A stretch of DNA of 64,000 nt from Helianthus annuus (Eukaryota > Streptophyta > Magnoliopsida > Asterales > Asteraceae): contig NC_035433.2 in NCBI RefSeq assembly GCF_002127325.2, positions 146,440,938 to 146,504,937 on the forward strand, written 5' to 3'. This document shows positions 1 through 11,954 of the stretch, piece by piece (within the stretch, counting starts at the first letter, position 1; each line of letters begins with the position of its first letter). Both the position numbers and the translations under genes were made by a program. The notes below the pieces were generated by a model, which saw nothing but the letters and a program-made list of their open reading frames with translations, had not been told where the DNA came from and ran no database searches.

Positions 1-2
1 AG

Positions 3-1958
3 GAAGCCGCGTTTCAGACACTAAAGGATAACCTCTGTAGTGCTCCTATTCTCTCTTTGCCTGAAGGCACTGACGACTTTGTGGTTTACTGCGATGCGTC
101 TATTCATGGGCTCGGTTGCGTGTTGATGCAACGCGAGAAAGTTATTGCCTACGCATCTCGACAACTCAAGACACACGAAAGGAACTACACAACGCATGAT
201 TTGGAACTGGGAGCAGTGATCTTTGCGCTTAAGATATGGAGACATTACCTGTACGGTACCAAGTGCACCATTTACACCGATCACAGGAGTCTCGAGCATA
301 TCTTCAAGCAAAAGGAATTAAACATGCGACAACGTCGATGGGTCGAACTTCTGAATGATTATGAATGCGCCATCAAGTACCATCCAGGCAAGGCCAATGT
401 CGTGGCAGACGCCCTCAGCCGAAAAGACACTACGCCCAAGCGCGTGCGAGCATTGCAACTTACCATCCAGTCTAATCTCCCTACCCAGATCCGAAATGCT
501 CAAGTTGAAGCTCTGAAACCGGAAAACATCAGGGCTGAGTCCCTGCGAGGATCGAGACAACGACTAGAGCAAAAAGAAGACGGTGCCTACTATGTGGCAG
601 GGCGCATTTGGGTCCCACTTTACGGAGACCTACGAGAACTGGTGATGGACGAAGCCCATAAGTCCCGTTATTCAGTACATCCTGGTTCAGATAAGATGTA
701 CCACGACTTAAGAACCACATACTGGTGGCCTGGCATGAAAGCCCACATAGCAGCCTATGTTGGCAAATGTTTGACCTGCGCAAGAGTCAAGATCGAGTAT
801 CAGAAACCAGCAGGCCTACTCCAGCAACTCGAAATCCCGAAGTGGAAATGGGAGCAAATTTCCATGGATTTTGTTACGGGGCTACCAAGATCCCAACGCG
901 GGAATGACACCATCTGGGTGATAGTAGATCGTTTGACTAAGTCTGCACACTTTCTGGCCATTAAGGAAACAGACAAGTTCTCAACCTTGGCAGAAATCTA
1001 TTTAAAGGAAGTAGTCTCCAGGCACGGGGTGCCAACCTCAATTATTTCCGACCGAGACGCTCGTTTTACTTCCGAGTTGTGGCAAGCTATGCACAAATCC
1101 TTTGGCTCACGTTTGGATATGAGCACCGCGTACCACCCACAAACGGATGGGCAGTCTGAGCGCACCATCCAAACCCTGGAAGACATGCTTAGAGCATGTG
1201 TGATCGATTTTGGCAAGAACTGGGAGAAGCATCTACCGCTGGTGGAATTCTCCTACAATAACAGCTACCACACTAGCATTCAGGCGGCACCTTTTGAGGC
1301 ATTGTACGGTCGTAAATGCCGATCACCTCTTTGCTGGGCGGAAGTCGGTGATAGTCAACTCACAGGCCCAGAACTGGTGGTAGACACAACGGAAAAGATT
1401 TCCCAGATCAGGCAACGCATGGCGGCAGCTCGTGACCGTCAGAAAAGCTACGCCGACAAACGTAGGAAACCGTTAGAATTCCAGGTCGGGGACCGGGTTC
1501 TACTTAAAGTCTCGCCCTGGAAGGGTGTGGTCCGTTTCGGTAAACGGGGCAAGCTGAATCCACGATATGTCGGACCATTCGAAATTACCGAGAAAATCGG
1601 TAAGGTTGCTTATAGATTGAACCTGCCTGCAGAGCTGAGCGCAGTGCACAATGTCTTTCACGTGTCTAATCTGAAGAAGTGTCTGTCAGATGAAACACTC
1701 ATAATTCCTTTCAAGGAACTAACTATTGATGAACAGCTACACTTTACTGAGGAACCGATTGAGATCACGGATCGAGAGATCAAAACCCTCAAACGTAGCC
1801 AGATACCTCTCGTGCGAGTTCGTTGGAACTCACGACGCGGCCCAGAGTTTACCTGGGAGCGGGAAGACCAGATGAAGTCTAAGTATCCCCAGTTGTTCCC
1901 AAACGAAAACCCCAGCACTGAAGCTACAACCGAATTTCGGGACGAAATTCCAAACTAA
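3..1958 (+). CDS. Ty3/gypsy pol, C-terminal part: RNase H, integrase, chromodomain-like tail (5' partial)
   Basis: The frame is open from base 3 and enters the window just after the RT domain, ending at TAA 1956-1958. RNase H comes first, with acidic residues in YCDAS, LELGA, YTDH and VADALSRK. The integrase zinc finger follows, with the His pair near HKSRYSVHP and the Cys pair in CLTC. The integrase core shows Asp in MDFVTGLP, Asp in ISDRDARF and Glu in [10 protein letters not shown]. The tail reads [16 protein letters not shown], typical of the C-terminal chromodomain-like module of plant chromoviruses. The product cleaves RNA in RNA:DNA hybrids and joins element cDNA to the host chromosome. 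No stop or frameshift is visible in the 652 codons present, so this part may be young. Codons are more GC-rich than in the related element at 13370-16675. Confidence 0.9.
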   Translation, partial: EAAFQTLKDNLCSAPILSLPEGTDDFVVYCDASIHGLGCVLMQREKVIAYASRQLKTHERNYTTHDLELGAVIFALKIWRHYLYGTKCTIYTDHRSLEHIFKQKELNMRQRRWVELLNDYECAIKYHPGKANVVADALSRKDTTPKRVRALQLTIQSNLPTQIRNAQVEALKPENIRAESLRGSRQRLEQKEDGAYYVAGRIWVPLYGDLRELVMDEAHKSRYSVHPGSDKMYHDLRTTYWWPGMKAHIAAYVGKCLTCARVKIEYQKPAGLLQQLEIPKWKWEQISMDFVTGLPRSQRGNDTIWVIVDRLTKSAHFLAIKETDKFSTLAEIYLKEVVSRHGVPTSIISDRDARFTSELWQAMHKSFGSRLDMSTAYHPQTDGQSERTIQTLEDMLRACVIDFGKNWEKHLPLVEFSYNNSYHTSIQAAPFEALYGRKCRSPLCWAEVGDSQLTGPELVVDTTEKISQIRQRMAAARDRQKSYADKRRKPLEFQVGDRVLLKVSPWKGVVRFGKRGKLNPRYVGPFEITEKIGKVAYRLNLPAELSAVHNVFHVSNLKKCLSDETLIIPFKELTIDEQLHFTEEPIEITDREIKTLKRSQIPLVRVRWNSRRGPEFTWEREDQMKSKYPQLFPNENPSTEATTEFRDEIPN

Positions 1959-2061
1959 CGGGGGGATGATGTGACACCCCGTTGAAACACGCTAGCTTGG
2001 CAGTGGCTGCCTTAACTTTCGGGACGAAAGTTCTTAAAACTTGGGGATAATGTGACACTCT
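1937..2061 (+). other. Tandemly repeated polypurine tract and LTR-start sequence
   Basis: The string GGGACGAAATTC plus a G-rich tract and GATGTGACACCC (1938-1978) is followed about 80 bases later by GGGACGAAAGTTC, a second G-rich tract and AATGTGACACTC (2021-2060). Each looks like a PPT joined to an LTR 5' end starting TGTGACAC. I place the LTR start at 2051, but 1971 is an alternative. Confidence 0.6.
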
Positions 2062-2292
2062 AGGTTTTTCCGAACGAACACCTTGTAATATTTTGTGTGT
2101 ATATAAATATTATTAAATGGAAACGTGACTTTTACATGATATGTGTGATATGTATGTAATATATATATATATGTATGAGAGTCGAGACCACGACTCGCAA
2201 CCACCCGGTTGCGAGTGGGCCGCTTGGTCTCGAGTGGGCCTTTGGGCCGTAACCGGTTTGGGCCGAAACCCTTAGCCTATGTTGAACCTTGT

Positions 2293-2299
2293 TATATAA
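2293..2299 (+). promoter_or_regulatory. TATA-like box in gypsy LTR
   Basis: TATATAA lies about 240 bases into the LTR, followed by a C-rich, TTT-CCC-CAC-type start region. Placement in the LTR is consistent with the U3/R promoter. Not tested. Confidence 0.45.
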
Positions 2300-3094
2300 T
2301 CCCACCTTTCCCCACTTCTTTCATTTTACACACACAAACACTCCTTAAACTCTCTCTCAACTAGAAACCCCAAACAACAACAACCCCATTCTCTTCTTCC
2401 AACTTTCGGATTCAAGCAAGGAATCTCGGACAAGAGACTCGGTCAAGATCATCACTCGGACACTCCATCTTCTCGATTCCTTTCTCTTTGTTTTCGGCTC
2501 ATTCTTCTTCCTCACAACCGGTTAGTGTTGTTACTATGTGCATAGAATTTATGAAATGTTTATGAACTAGAATATGCTTGGTTAGTAGTGTTATACATGA
2601 TTTTGGGTGATTTATGAAGATTGGACTATGTGTGTTAAACCTTATGTATGAATACTTGCTAAACATGTTTAAAATGACTAGTTGTATGTTCAAACTAAAT
2701 GGTAGGTAATTTGGAGATGAATGGTGGATTCTTATGACCAAACATGTTCTTGTACGAAAAATGTTATTTAAAGATGATGAACCTAGGATGGGTATAATTC
2801 ATGAACTAGTTGGTGTGTGTTTCCTTGTTTTTGCATCATGATCTTGTTAAAAATATGTGTGATTTTGGTTCATAAATGTATGATTTTGTTAAGATGAAAA
2901 CCCTAGAAAACTTTGAATATAGGATGAACTTCTTGAATGTGGTTTGAAGATTCAAAAATGGCAAAGTTTGATCTAAGTTTACTAATATTCAGATTAGGCA
3001 AAGTGTTAGTAGAAACCTTATTGGTTGTTTCCTAATCTGGGTCTGAATTCTTGGTACAAATCGGACTGATGGTTCTGCATCATCACGTGTGCAT

Positions 3095-3325
3095 GAAAGT
3101 GACAGCTTCCGACTCGCAACCACGGCATTACGACTCGAGACCACGCCGTTGCGACTCGCAACCAAAGCGTGACAACTCGAAACCACACGATGCGACTCGA
3201 GACTACGACGGTTGCGACTCGCAACCACAACGTGACAACTCGAGACCCCGGTTGCGACTCGTAACCACAGCGTGACAAGCCGAAACCTCCTGGTTGCGAC
3301 TCGAGACCTCCTGGTTGCGACTGGG
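3095..3325 (+). repeat. Degenerate tandem array of ACTCGnnACC motif in LTR
   Basis: About a dozen units of the form GACTCGCAACCA or GACTCGAGACCA follow each other with spacers of 8-14 bases. A smaller inverted-and-direct cluster sits at 2175-2245. The two alternating variants (CGCAACC and CGAGACC) appear in mixed order. Confidence 0.7.
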
Positions 3326-6300
3326 CTGTCCACTTTGGTTATTGGGCCATAATGTGTTTAACTTGGGCTATCTGTTGACTGGATTATGTGTGGCTGTTGA
3401 CTGCTTAAATGTTTAGGCCGGCCCAATAACCCCATGACTGTTTACTTGTATGCATGTTGCGTGCCTGTTATGTGTAAGTTTTTACGTGATTACTTGTACA
3501 CTAAACCTGACCTATACCGGTAACCATGTTAGGACGTGGTGACCAACGTATTTGACAAGTGACCTAATCTGCCGAGCAACCCAAGGTGAGTTCACACACT
3601 AAAAGCATGCGTCCCGCGGAGGGACACGAACAAACTACCAACTTTGGGAAAAACACTTTGACCCATTACTCCGGGGGAAACAGAATGGGTAATTACTATC
3701 TCCGGGGGAGATACGTTTGGATATTATTTATAAATCACAACTAGCCATGCTAAACGAAACTATATCACTTTAAGTCCCTGCTTACAGTACCGATTAATCG
3801 CCGGGGGCGAACGGGTTATTAGTTGATAGCGCTATTAGGTTTGACAACCTCACACCGTGACCGGGGGATCGGGCGTGAACTAGTAGACCTTGCAACACGG
3901 TCAATGACGATAGACATTGACTCGGGGCACGAATATTTATATTCCGTCAACAGTTTCGGTATCCACAGTTTAGTGAGCTTGCAGGTGGGGTAGCTCCCCA
4001 CAACGTGATTATAAATGCTTTATCTAAACAACATAAGTTTTTGGTAAACTAAAACTGGACCACTAGTGAACTCACTCAGCATTATTGTTGACCCCTTACT
4101 GCATGCTTTGCAGGTAACCAATGATTCAGGAGCTGCTGCTTGGGGATGTGTAGTGTTCGTCAAACCCGTGTGTTGGGTTAACTGTTTTGAACAATGAACT
4201 GTCTTTAAAACTACTTTGGTTTATGCTTCCGCTGTTTTGTTAAACTAATTACCGAACCTAAACTCTGATGTTGCTAATTACTTCGGATATTAAATATTTC
4301 TACTATTAATTAAATGCTCAGTATAATTGGTGGCTGGATCCTGGTCAGTCACGCCCTCGAAGCGGGTGTTATCCGCAGGTGGATTTTGGGGGTGTGACAA
4401 TTACTTTAGTTCATGTGTTTAAATTATTTTAACAAACATTCGACAATTAAGAAAATTGGATCATATGAATATACATGTGATGTGGTGTATCATGAGAGAA
4501 GTCTTTGCATGTAACTAACATGTGATCTTATAAGAGAATAGTTTTTACCTTCTTAACATGTGAAAAATATATAATTTTATGTGCATGTAACTAGGGGGAC
4601 TGAGGTAATAAGTAGAGGCAACCGCACCCCTTAAAAATTAGGGTAATTTTTAAGCAAAAAATCGTATGTATCATGTGAAAAAACATTCTATATGTAAGTT
4701 GTGGTTATTAATAAATATATTCTATATTATTACATATTTTGCTCCTAACGAGCAAATGATTAGTTTATAGTATTTATATTTTTTGAAAACTTTATTTCTA
4801 TATACAATAGATAAACATCAATTCTTTTAAATTAGTTATCAACAACAAACATAACCGTCAATGAAAGACCATTTTTATTTTTCATTTTGCGATTGTTCTG
4901 TCACCGAATTGCAACCATTGCAAATTATGTGATCCTATTACTGCCAGCATATGAATTTTAACTTACACTATAGGTTTTTGCTTTCAATTGAAATAACCGT
5001 AATCTTTGACTAACTTGTAACCGAGGTTTGTTATTTATATTTATTTATTATTTTTTTCATCCTATTTGCTCTTGATTTTAAATTGTCGTAAATTTTGCAA
5101 CTGGCGTTTAAATTTTAATTTTTAAATTACTTACCCTCATTTTTATACTGTTTTACAACCGCATATTAACAACCATAGATTCTTATTCGTAACTTTCACA
5201 TGTTACCAAAAAATAGTTTACTTGCTGAACATGTGAAAAATATGTAATTTTATGTACATGTAAGTTACTCGGGGTGGGGTGGGGTGACCAAGCCAATGAG
5301 TAGGGCAACAAGCAAAAATTGTGTGTAGCATTTGTAAAGATGTACTATATCTAAGTTTTGATGATAATGAAAATAAATAAATTGTATAGTATTTATATTC
5401 TTTTAAAACATGTTATTTCTGTTTAGATGGAATTAACAACTTTTATTTTAAATTAGTTATCAACGACAAATAGAATTATTAGTGAAAGACTTTTGGTAGA
5501 AACTATCTGCCTCTAGTCAGCTTTGCATAGTCTATTTATTCTTTTTATTTTTGCAAATGTATTGTCACCGAATTGCAATGGTTGTAAATTATGTGATCGT
5601 TCAACGACCATCATAAAAGTTAAAAATTAAACTATATATTTTTTTCTTTTTTCTTCACAATCGAAGACGTAAATCTTTGACTAATTTGTAACCGAGGTTT
5701 ATTTTTTTTTACATTTACTTATTCATGTGCCTTTTTTCGTCCATTCTGTGCTTGATTTAAAATTGTTGAATATTTAGCAATCACACTTAAATTTATATTT
5801 TAAAATACTTAGTCCCATTTTTAGACCGTAAAAACAACCACATTTAAATGACCACAAGTTCTTATTAGAAGCTTTCGCATTTTTGTTATATATAACAAAA
5901 ATATTATTTTGACAGATTACCAAAATAGAGTTTATTAGGAGAAAGTAAACTAATACCGTTAATGTATTGTGATATAAGCTTTTATTTAGAATTAGTAAAA
6001 GAAAAAAAAAATGGCATGAGAAAAGCATGATGCACTTTACATCCAACAAAATTAACTTCAATTAACAATGAAATAAAAATCAATAAGTTAGTTTTTTAGC
6101 CTATAAGATAGCTTCGGATTTCTCAGTTTATTTAGAATTAGAAAAAGAAAAAGATGGCATGAGAAAAGCAAGATGCACTTTACATCCAACAAAATTAACT
6201 TCAATTAACATTGAAATAAAAATCAATAAGTTAGTTTTTTAGCCTATAAGATAAACAAATAAACTTATAAATGACCATGGTTCAGAAAATACATATTTAA

Positions 6301-6996
6301 CTACATCAGTACCTTAATTCATGTGTTAGAATATTTTAAGTACACATGAGATTTGAGAATACTTGATAGTATGAATATACATGTAATGTGGTGTATCATA
6401 AGAGAAGTCTTTACATACATGTAATACGTGATGTTATTAGTGAATAGTTTTTACATACTAAACATATGAAAAATATATAATTTTATGTGCAAGTAACCAG
6501 AGGTAGGGCGAGATTATGAGTAGGGGGCACCCCACTTAGTAAAAATTAATATATCTCTTAAGCAAAAATCCCAATTGTCCACAATCAAAAATAATTTTGG
6601 ATCCGTCATGTAGCATGTGACAACAAAATATGTGTTCTTGTTATTAAAATATGATGAGAGTACATGTGTATCATAAAAAATAGTAAACTTTGACCGATTA
6701 TGTAACTTAGGTATATTTTTTTATATTTTTTACTTTTTCGTTCTTTCTGTGCTCGATTTAAGGTCGTTGCAAATTTTGCAACGGACACGTAAATTTTAAC
6801 TTTAAATTGCTTAACCATATTTTTAGACCATTTTACCACCGCATTTAAACAACCATAAATTCTTATCGAAGCTTTCACATTTTTATTATTATATATAAAA
6901 TAATTATTGTTTTCACAAATTACCAAAAGAAATTTTATCGTAGAGAAAGTAAAGTAATATAATTAATGTATTGTGATATAAGCTTTGGATTTCTTA

Positions 6997-7186
6997 CAGT
7001 GGTAAAATTTGAGATTTCCGACTGAGGGGGTTGAAAATGTATATACCAAAAAATTTCTATAAAACCGAGGGGTTGAAAACGTGTATACCTAAAAATTTCT
7101 ATACGAAAACTACATACTCTCCACTACTGAGCGAAAAGTTCGGGAGATCGCCAGCCCCTTCCCGCCCTCACTGTGTTGTGCCTCTG
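6997..7186. mobile_element. hAT-type MITE (190 bp) with 8-bp target duplication
   Basis: The insertion begins CAGTGGTAAAATT and ends TTGTGCCTCTG, so the inward-reading termini are CAGTGG-- and CAGAGG--, as in hAT transposons. ATTTCTTA flanks it on both sides (6989-6996 and 7187-7194). Other copies of the array read straight through this site without the insert. It has no coding capacity, so it would need a hAT transposase from elsewhere. Confidence 0.7.
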
Positions 7187-9705
7187 ATTTCTTAAAATTA
7201 AAAAATAAAAAAATGGTACGAGAAAAGCAAGATGCAAATTATATTCAACAAAATTAACTTTGAGATAAAAATCAGTAATTTAGTTTTTGGGCCTATAAGG
7301 TAAACAAATAAACTTATACGTACCCATGGGTCGGAAAATACATATGAATATACATGTGATGTGGTGTATCATGAGAGAAGTCTTTACATGTATGTAACAT
7401 GTGATGTTATGAGATAATAGTTTTTACCTGCTGAACATGTGAAAAATATATAATTTTATGTGCATGTAAACAGGGTGACCGAGATTATGAGTAGTGGCAA
7501 CCGCACCCCTTAAAAATTAGGGTAATTTTTAAAAATCGTATGGATCATGTGAAAAAATGTACTATATGTAAGTCGTGGTTATTAATAAATATATTCTACA
7601 TTATTAAATATTTTGATCCTAACGAGAAAATGATTAATTTACAGTATTTTTATTTTTTGAAAACTTTATTTCTTTATACAAGAAATAACAACAATTCTTT
7701 TAAATTAATTATCAACAACAAACAAAACCGTCAATGAAAGACCATTTTTATTTTTCATTTTTGTGATTGTTCTGTCACAGAATTGCAACCATTGCAAAAT
7801 ATGTGATCGTTTTAAGGCCATCATATGAATTTTAACTTACACTATAGGTTTTTTCTTTTAATTAAAATAATCGTAATCTTTGATTAATTTGTAACCGAGG
7901 TTTATTTTTTATAATTTTTTTATTTTTTTGACTTTTTTCATCCTACCTGCTCTCGATTTTAAATTGTTGTAAATTTTGCAACTGGCGTTTAAATTTTAAT
8001 TTTTAAATTACTTACCCCATTTTCATACTGTTTTACAACAACATATTCTTAGTCGTAACTTTCGCATGTTACCAAAAAACATTTACCTACTGAACATGTG
8101 AAAATATGTAATTTTATGTACATGTATGTTACTAGGGGCGGGGTGACCAAGGCTATGAGTAGAGGGCAACAAGCAAAAAACATGTGTAGCGTGTGTAAAG
8201 ATGTATCAAACTTATGATGATAACGAAAAAAAAATTATAGTATCTATTCTTTTAAAACATGTTATTTCTGTTTAGATGGAATTAACAACTTTTATTTTAA
8301 ATTAGTTATCAACGACAAATAGAATTATTAGTGAAAGACCTTTCGTAGGAACTATCTGTCTCTAGTCAGCTTGGCATAGTCTATTTATTCTTTTTATTTT
8401 TGCACGTGTTCACACAATTGCAATGGTTGTAAATTATGTGATCGTTCTACGACCATCAAAAAAGTTAAAACTTAAACCTTACTTTTTCTTTTTTCCTGCA
8501 CAATCGAAATGATCGTAAAACTTTGACTAATTTGTAACCGAGGTTTATTCTTTTACATTTACTTATTCATGTGCCTTTTTTCGTCCATTCTATGCTCGAT
8601 TTAAAATTGTTGAAAATTTAGCAACCACACTTAAATTTATATTTTCAAAATACTTAGTCCTATTTTTAGACTGTAAAAACAACCGCATTAGACGAGCACA
8701 AGTTCTTATTAGAAGCTTTTGCATTTTTATTATATATAACAAAAATATTATTTTCACAGATTACCAAAAGAGAGTTTATTAGAAGAAAGTAAACTAATAC
8801 GATTAATGTATTGTGATATAAGCTTTGGATTCCAGTTTATTTAGAATTAGAAAAAGAAAGAAAATGGCATGAGAAAAGCATGATGCACTTTACATCCAAC
8901 AAAATTAACTTCAATTAACAATGAAATAAAAATCAATAAGTTAGTTTTTTAGCCTATAAGATAGCTTCGGATATCTCAGTTTATTTAGAATTAGAAAGAA
9001 AAAAATGGCATGAGAAAAGCAAGATGCACTTTACATCCAACAAAATTAACCTCAATTAACATTGAAATAAAAATCAATAAGTTAGTTTTTTAGCCAATAA
9101 GATAAACAAATAAACTTATGCATGGCCATGGTTCGGAAAATACATATCAACTCCATTATTACCTTAATTCATGTGTTAGAATATTTTTAGTACACATGAG
9201 ATTTGAGAATACTTGATAGTATGAAATATGAATATACATGTAATGTGGTGTATCATATGAGAAGTCTTTATATACATGTAATACATGATGTTATAAGTGA
9301 ATAGTTTTTACATGCCAAACATATGAAAAATATATAATTCTATGTGCAAGTAACCAGGGGGCGAGGTTATGAGTAGGGGGTGCCCCACTTAGTAAAACTT
9401 AATATATCGCTGAAGCAAAAATCTCAATTGCCCACCATCAAAAATAATTTTGGGTCCGCCTTATAGCATGTGACAATGAAATATGTATTCTTGTTATTTA
9501 AATATGATGAGAGTACATGTGTATCATAAACAAATAGTAAACTTTAACCGATTATGTAACTTAGGTATATTTTTTTCACTTTTTAATTATTATTATATAT
9601 AAAATAATTATTGTTTTCACAAATTACCAAAAGAAATATTATTGCAGAGAAAGTAAAGTAATATAATTAGTGTATTGTGATATAAGCTGTGGATTTCTCA
9701 CTATA

Positions 9706-10653
9706 TCTATCTACTATAATAAAAGAAACCAAGTTTTAGACACGTGTCAGTCATAGAATGTATCCTCAAATTTATATTTATCTTATATTAACTAAATTAA
9801 TAAATAATAAATTAATATTAAATCTTATCATGCTTTAATAAAATAGTATCCTCAAATCTAAATTGTTAATTTAATATATTTTTAAAACAAATACCTCTCT
9901 TTCCTACTTATCTTATATTAAATATATAAATAATAAATTAATATTAAATGTTATCCTAATTTATTAAAAATATAACTTTTTTATTAATTGGTATACAAAA
10001 TTATATTTATTCAACTCGTATAAAACGCGGGGTTTTTAAAAATATAACTTTTTTTTTATTATTTACTATATAAAGTTACATTTATATAACACGTGTAATA
10101 CATGAAGTTTTTAAAGATATAACTTTTTATCATTTGCTATGTAAAATTAGATTTATTCAACACGTGTAATACACGGGGTTTTTAAGGATACAATTGTTTT
10201 ATTATTTGGTAGATTTTTCAACCCGACTATACACGGGTTTTTTAAAGATACGACATTTTTAGTATTTAATATACAAAATTACATTTATTTAATATGTGTA
10301 ATACACATGGGTTTTAAAGATATAACTCTTTTAGATCTATTCAACACGTGTAACATTCGGGGTTTTTAAGGATGTAAATTTATTATTATTTGGTAGATTT
10401 ATTCAATCTGATTATACACTGGTTTTTTAAAGATACAAAGTTTTTAGTATTTTGTATACAAAATTACATTTATTTAATCTGTGTAATACACATGGTTTTT
10501 AAAGATAAAACTATTTTTTATTATTTGATATATAAAATTACATTTATTTAACCCGTCGTAAAATATACGAGGTTCATAAAGATGTAACTTTTATTATTTA
10601 ATATATAAAATTATATTTATTTAACCCGTGTAATACACGGGGTTCTAACCTAG
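9706..10653 (+). mobile_element. Non-autonomous Helitron (948 bp)
   Basis: It starts TCTATCTACTATAATAAAAG after an A and ends with CTAG before a T. A hairpin (CCCGTG, loop TAAT, ACACGGG) lies just upstream of the end, so it shows all three Helitron hallmarks. Rolling-circle Helitrons insert between A and T without a target duplication. Sister copies of the host array at 6116-6140 and 8971-8995 read CTCAGTTTA then TTTAGAATT without interruption, giving paralogous empty sites. No Rep/helicase ORF is present. The element at 40748-42165 shares both ends. Confidence 0.88.
9960..10650 (+). repeat. Minisatellite of about 70 bp inside the Helitron
   Basis: About nine degenerate units follow the pattern: TATA-AAATTACATTTATT, then AACCCGTGTAATACACGGGG, then TTTTTAAAGATATAAC. 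Each unit contains a version of the terminal 3' hairpin, and the last unit is the actual Helitron end. The array therefore looks like repeated amplification of the 3' terminus. Confidence 0.75.
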
Positions 10654-10815
10654 TTTAGAATTTAAAAGGGAAAAAAGGCATGAGAAAAGAAAGATCCACT
10701 TTACATTTAACAAAATTAATTTGAATTAACGGTGAGATAAAAATTAGTATGTTAATTTTTTTTTGGCCTCGGATAAACTTATATATGCCCATGGGTTAGA
10801 AAATACATATCGAGT

Positions 10816-11681
10816 CTATTGAGCATACGAAAGATATATCCCCCTCCCTAAAAATTTGGTTAAGCCCTTTTATTCTCCCACAAAACTAATTATTTTAATC
10901 TAATCTAAACTTGTATATTTAAAATATTTTAATTAATTTTTAAAAAATTAAAATGAGATAAAAAAAAGAAATAAATTAGAAGGTAAAATATAGTATTTTT
11001 AAACTTATATATTTAAAATATTTGAATCAATTTAAAAAAAAATATCAAATAAAAATGATTATGATTATAACAAAATTATATGACCTAAGTTTGATTTTAA
11101 AATAACACGAGGGTTTAAATTGTTTTTTATCTATTAATATAAGGGCCAAAGTGCAAAGAAATCAAATCAAAACATATAAATTCGAATCAAGAGGGTTTAA
11201 TTTGTATTTTAACAATGAATATAAGAGTCTAACTGGAAAAAAAATTCACAACATGATCAGAGTGGTATTCTAGGACAGGGTAAATTTGACTTTAACAAAC
11301 TTAAAAGCTACGCAAAGCGCGTGTTTTGGTTTGTTTTTTCTTTTATAAAGTTTACATTGAGAATACTTTTAACAAAATAAAAACACTACGCAGCGTGAGT
11401 GTTGGACTTTCGTTGAGAAGTGGTTTACCTGTCTATGTTTTTATTTTAATTTTATTGAAAAAAGTTAAGTCCCCCATTGCGAAGCACTGGTTTTCCGCTA
11501 ATTACTATATAAAGAATCTTTTTACCTCCATTGCAATTTCGCAAAAAAATTAAGACACCCAACACAAGTTTTAATATGTAAGGTACAATTTATCAGCGCA
11601 TAAAAATAATTTCTTCCTATTTAACCCTTATTATTAGCAAATAAACGTTTCATTTTTAATTAATTATAAAAAACCTAAAGT
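10816..11681. other. AT-rich spacer with a dispersed repeat, no gene
   Basis: No coding frame was recognised. Bases about 11090-11245 match about 28640-28800 in order and wording (for example TATTAATATAAGGGCC, then AAATCAAATCAAAAC), so this is a dispersed repeat. At 11305-11490 there are three spaced GC-rich phrases (CTACGCAAAGCGCG, CTACGCAGCGTGAG, TTGCGAAGCACTGG), which may be a decayed short-repeat TE. Confidence 0.55.
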
Positions 11682-11954
11682 AATATGCCATCATTTGTTA
11701 ATGAGGTAGTGGTGGAGTGGTTGGTGAAGGGGTATGGTACCAAATCTCGCGCCAAACCAGACGCGAGTGACCATCACCCACCTCGAGTACTCCCATCAAC
11801 AAGAACTTATCTGCGTCCGTGCGGGCACACGCGAACGCAGTTGACTATTCCAATCGGTCTAGTGATGAGAAGACTTACCTTGTATATGGAAACGGCTGTT
11901 TTCGTCACGACAAGGGATGCAGGAAACCGTGGTTGCCGCACGTAGCGATGCGGC

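Larger units (their letters stand above)
1..4399 (+). mobile_element. Ty3/gypsy chromovirus (Tekay/Del-like), 3' part with 3' LTR
   Basis: The window opens inside the pol gene of a gypsy element that runs through RNase H, integrase and a C-terminal chromodomain-like tail, then a purine tract and a long LTR ending TGTGACA at 4399. The 5' LTR, gag, protease and most of RT lie upstream of the window. The base after the LTR starts ATTAC, which would be the 3' target-site copy, but the 5' copy is not visible. The flank at 4400 onward resembles sequence inside other copies of the AT-rich array (ATTACCTTAATTCATG at about 9158), so the element appears to have inserted into that array. Clade assignment rests on the pol motifs and long LTR and is inference. 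Confidence 0.85.
2051..4399 (+). repeat. 3' LTR of the gypsy element at 1-4399
   Basis: The LTR starts TGTGACACTC and ends GGGTGTGACA, keeping TG...CA termini, and is about 2.35 kb if it starts at 2051. It holds a TATA-like box at 2293-2299 (TATATAA) and a leader-like stretch with an NNGT-type donor near 2518. It also contains several CGGGGG-rich clusters between 3600 and 3900, and two clusters of the ACTCG(A/C)(A/G)ACC motif. No coding sequence was recognised in it. Confidence 0.75.
4400..10815. repeat. Hierarchical AT-rich tandem array (two long units plus a third partial)
   Basis: Unit 1 (about 4440-7330) and unit 2 (about 7341-9705) are clear homologues. For example, CATATGAATATACATGTGAT begins at 4462 and again at 7341. 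Each unit is built from related sub-blocks of about 0.75 kb sharing phrases such as TTTGACTAATTTGTAACCGA (about 5670, 8520) and GAACATGTGAAAAATAT. Each also has an internal 150-bp duplication starting near TTAGAATTAGAAAAAG (5965 and 6130; 8830 and 8990). A third partial copy resumes at 10654-10815 after the Helitron. Unit 2 lacks about 170 bases present at 6721-6895. All frames are short and unrecognisable, and I see no gene. Confidence 0.8.

Noticed and set aside
998..1216. Antisense open frames inside pol genes
   Set aside because: They are shadow frames of the conserved pol reading frame (likewise at 318-783, 57399-57818, 61770-62183).
2989..3333. Val/Arg/Ser-rich frames on both strands in the gypsy LTR
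   Set aside because: They arise from the ACTCGnnACC repeat and have no homologue I recognise.
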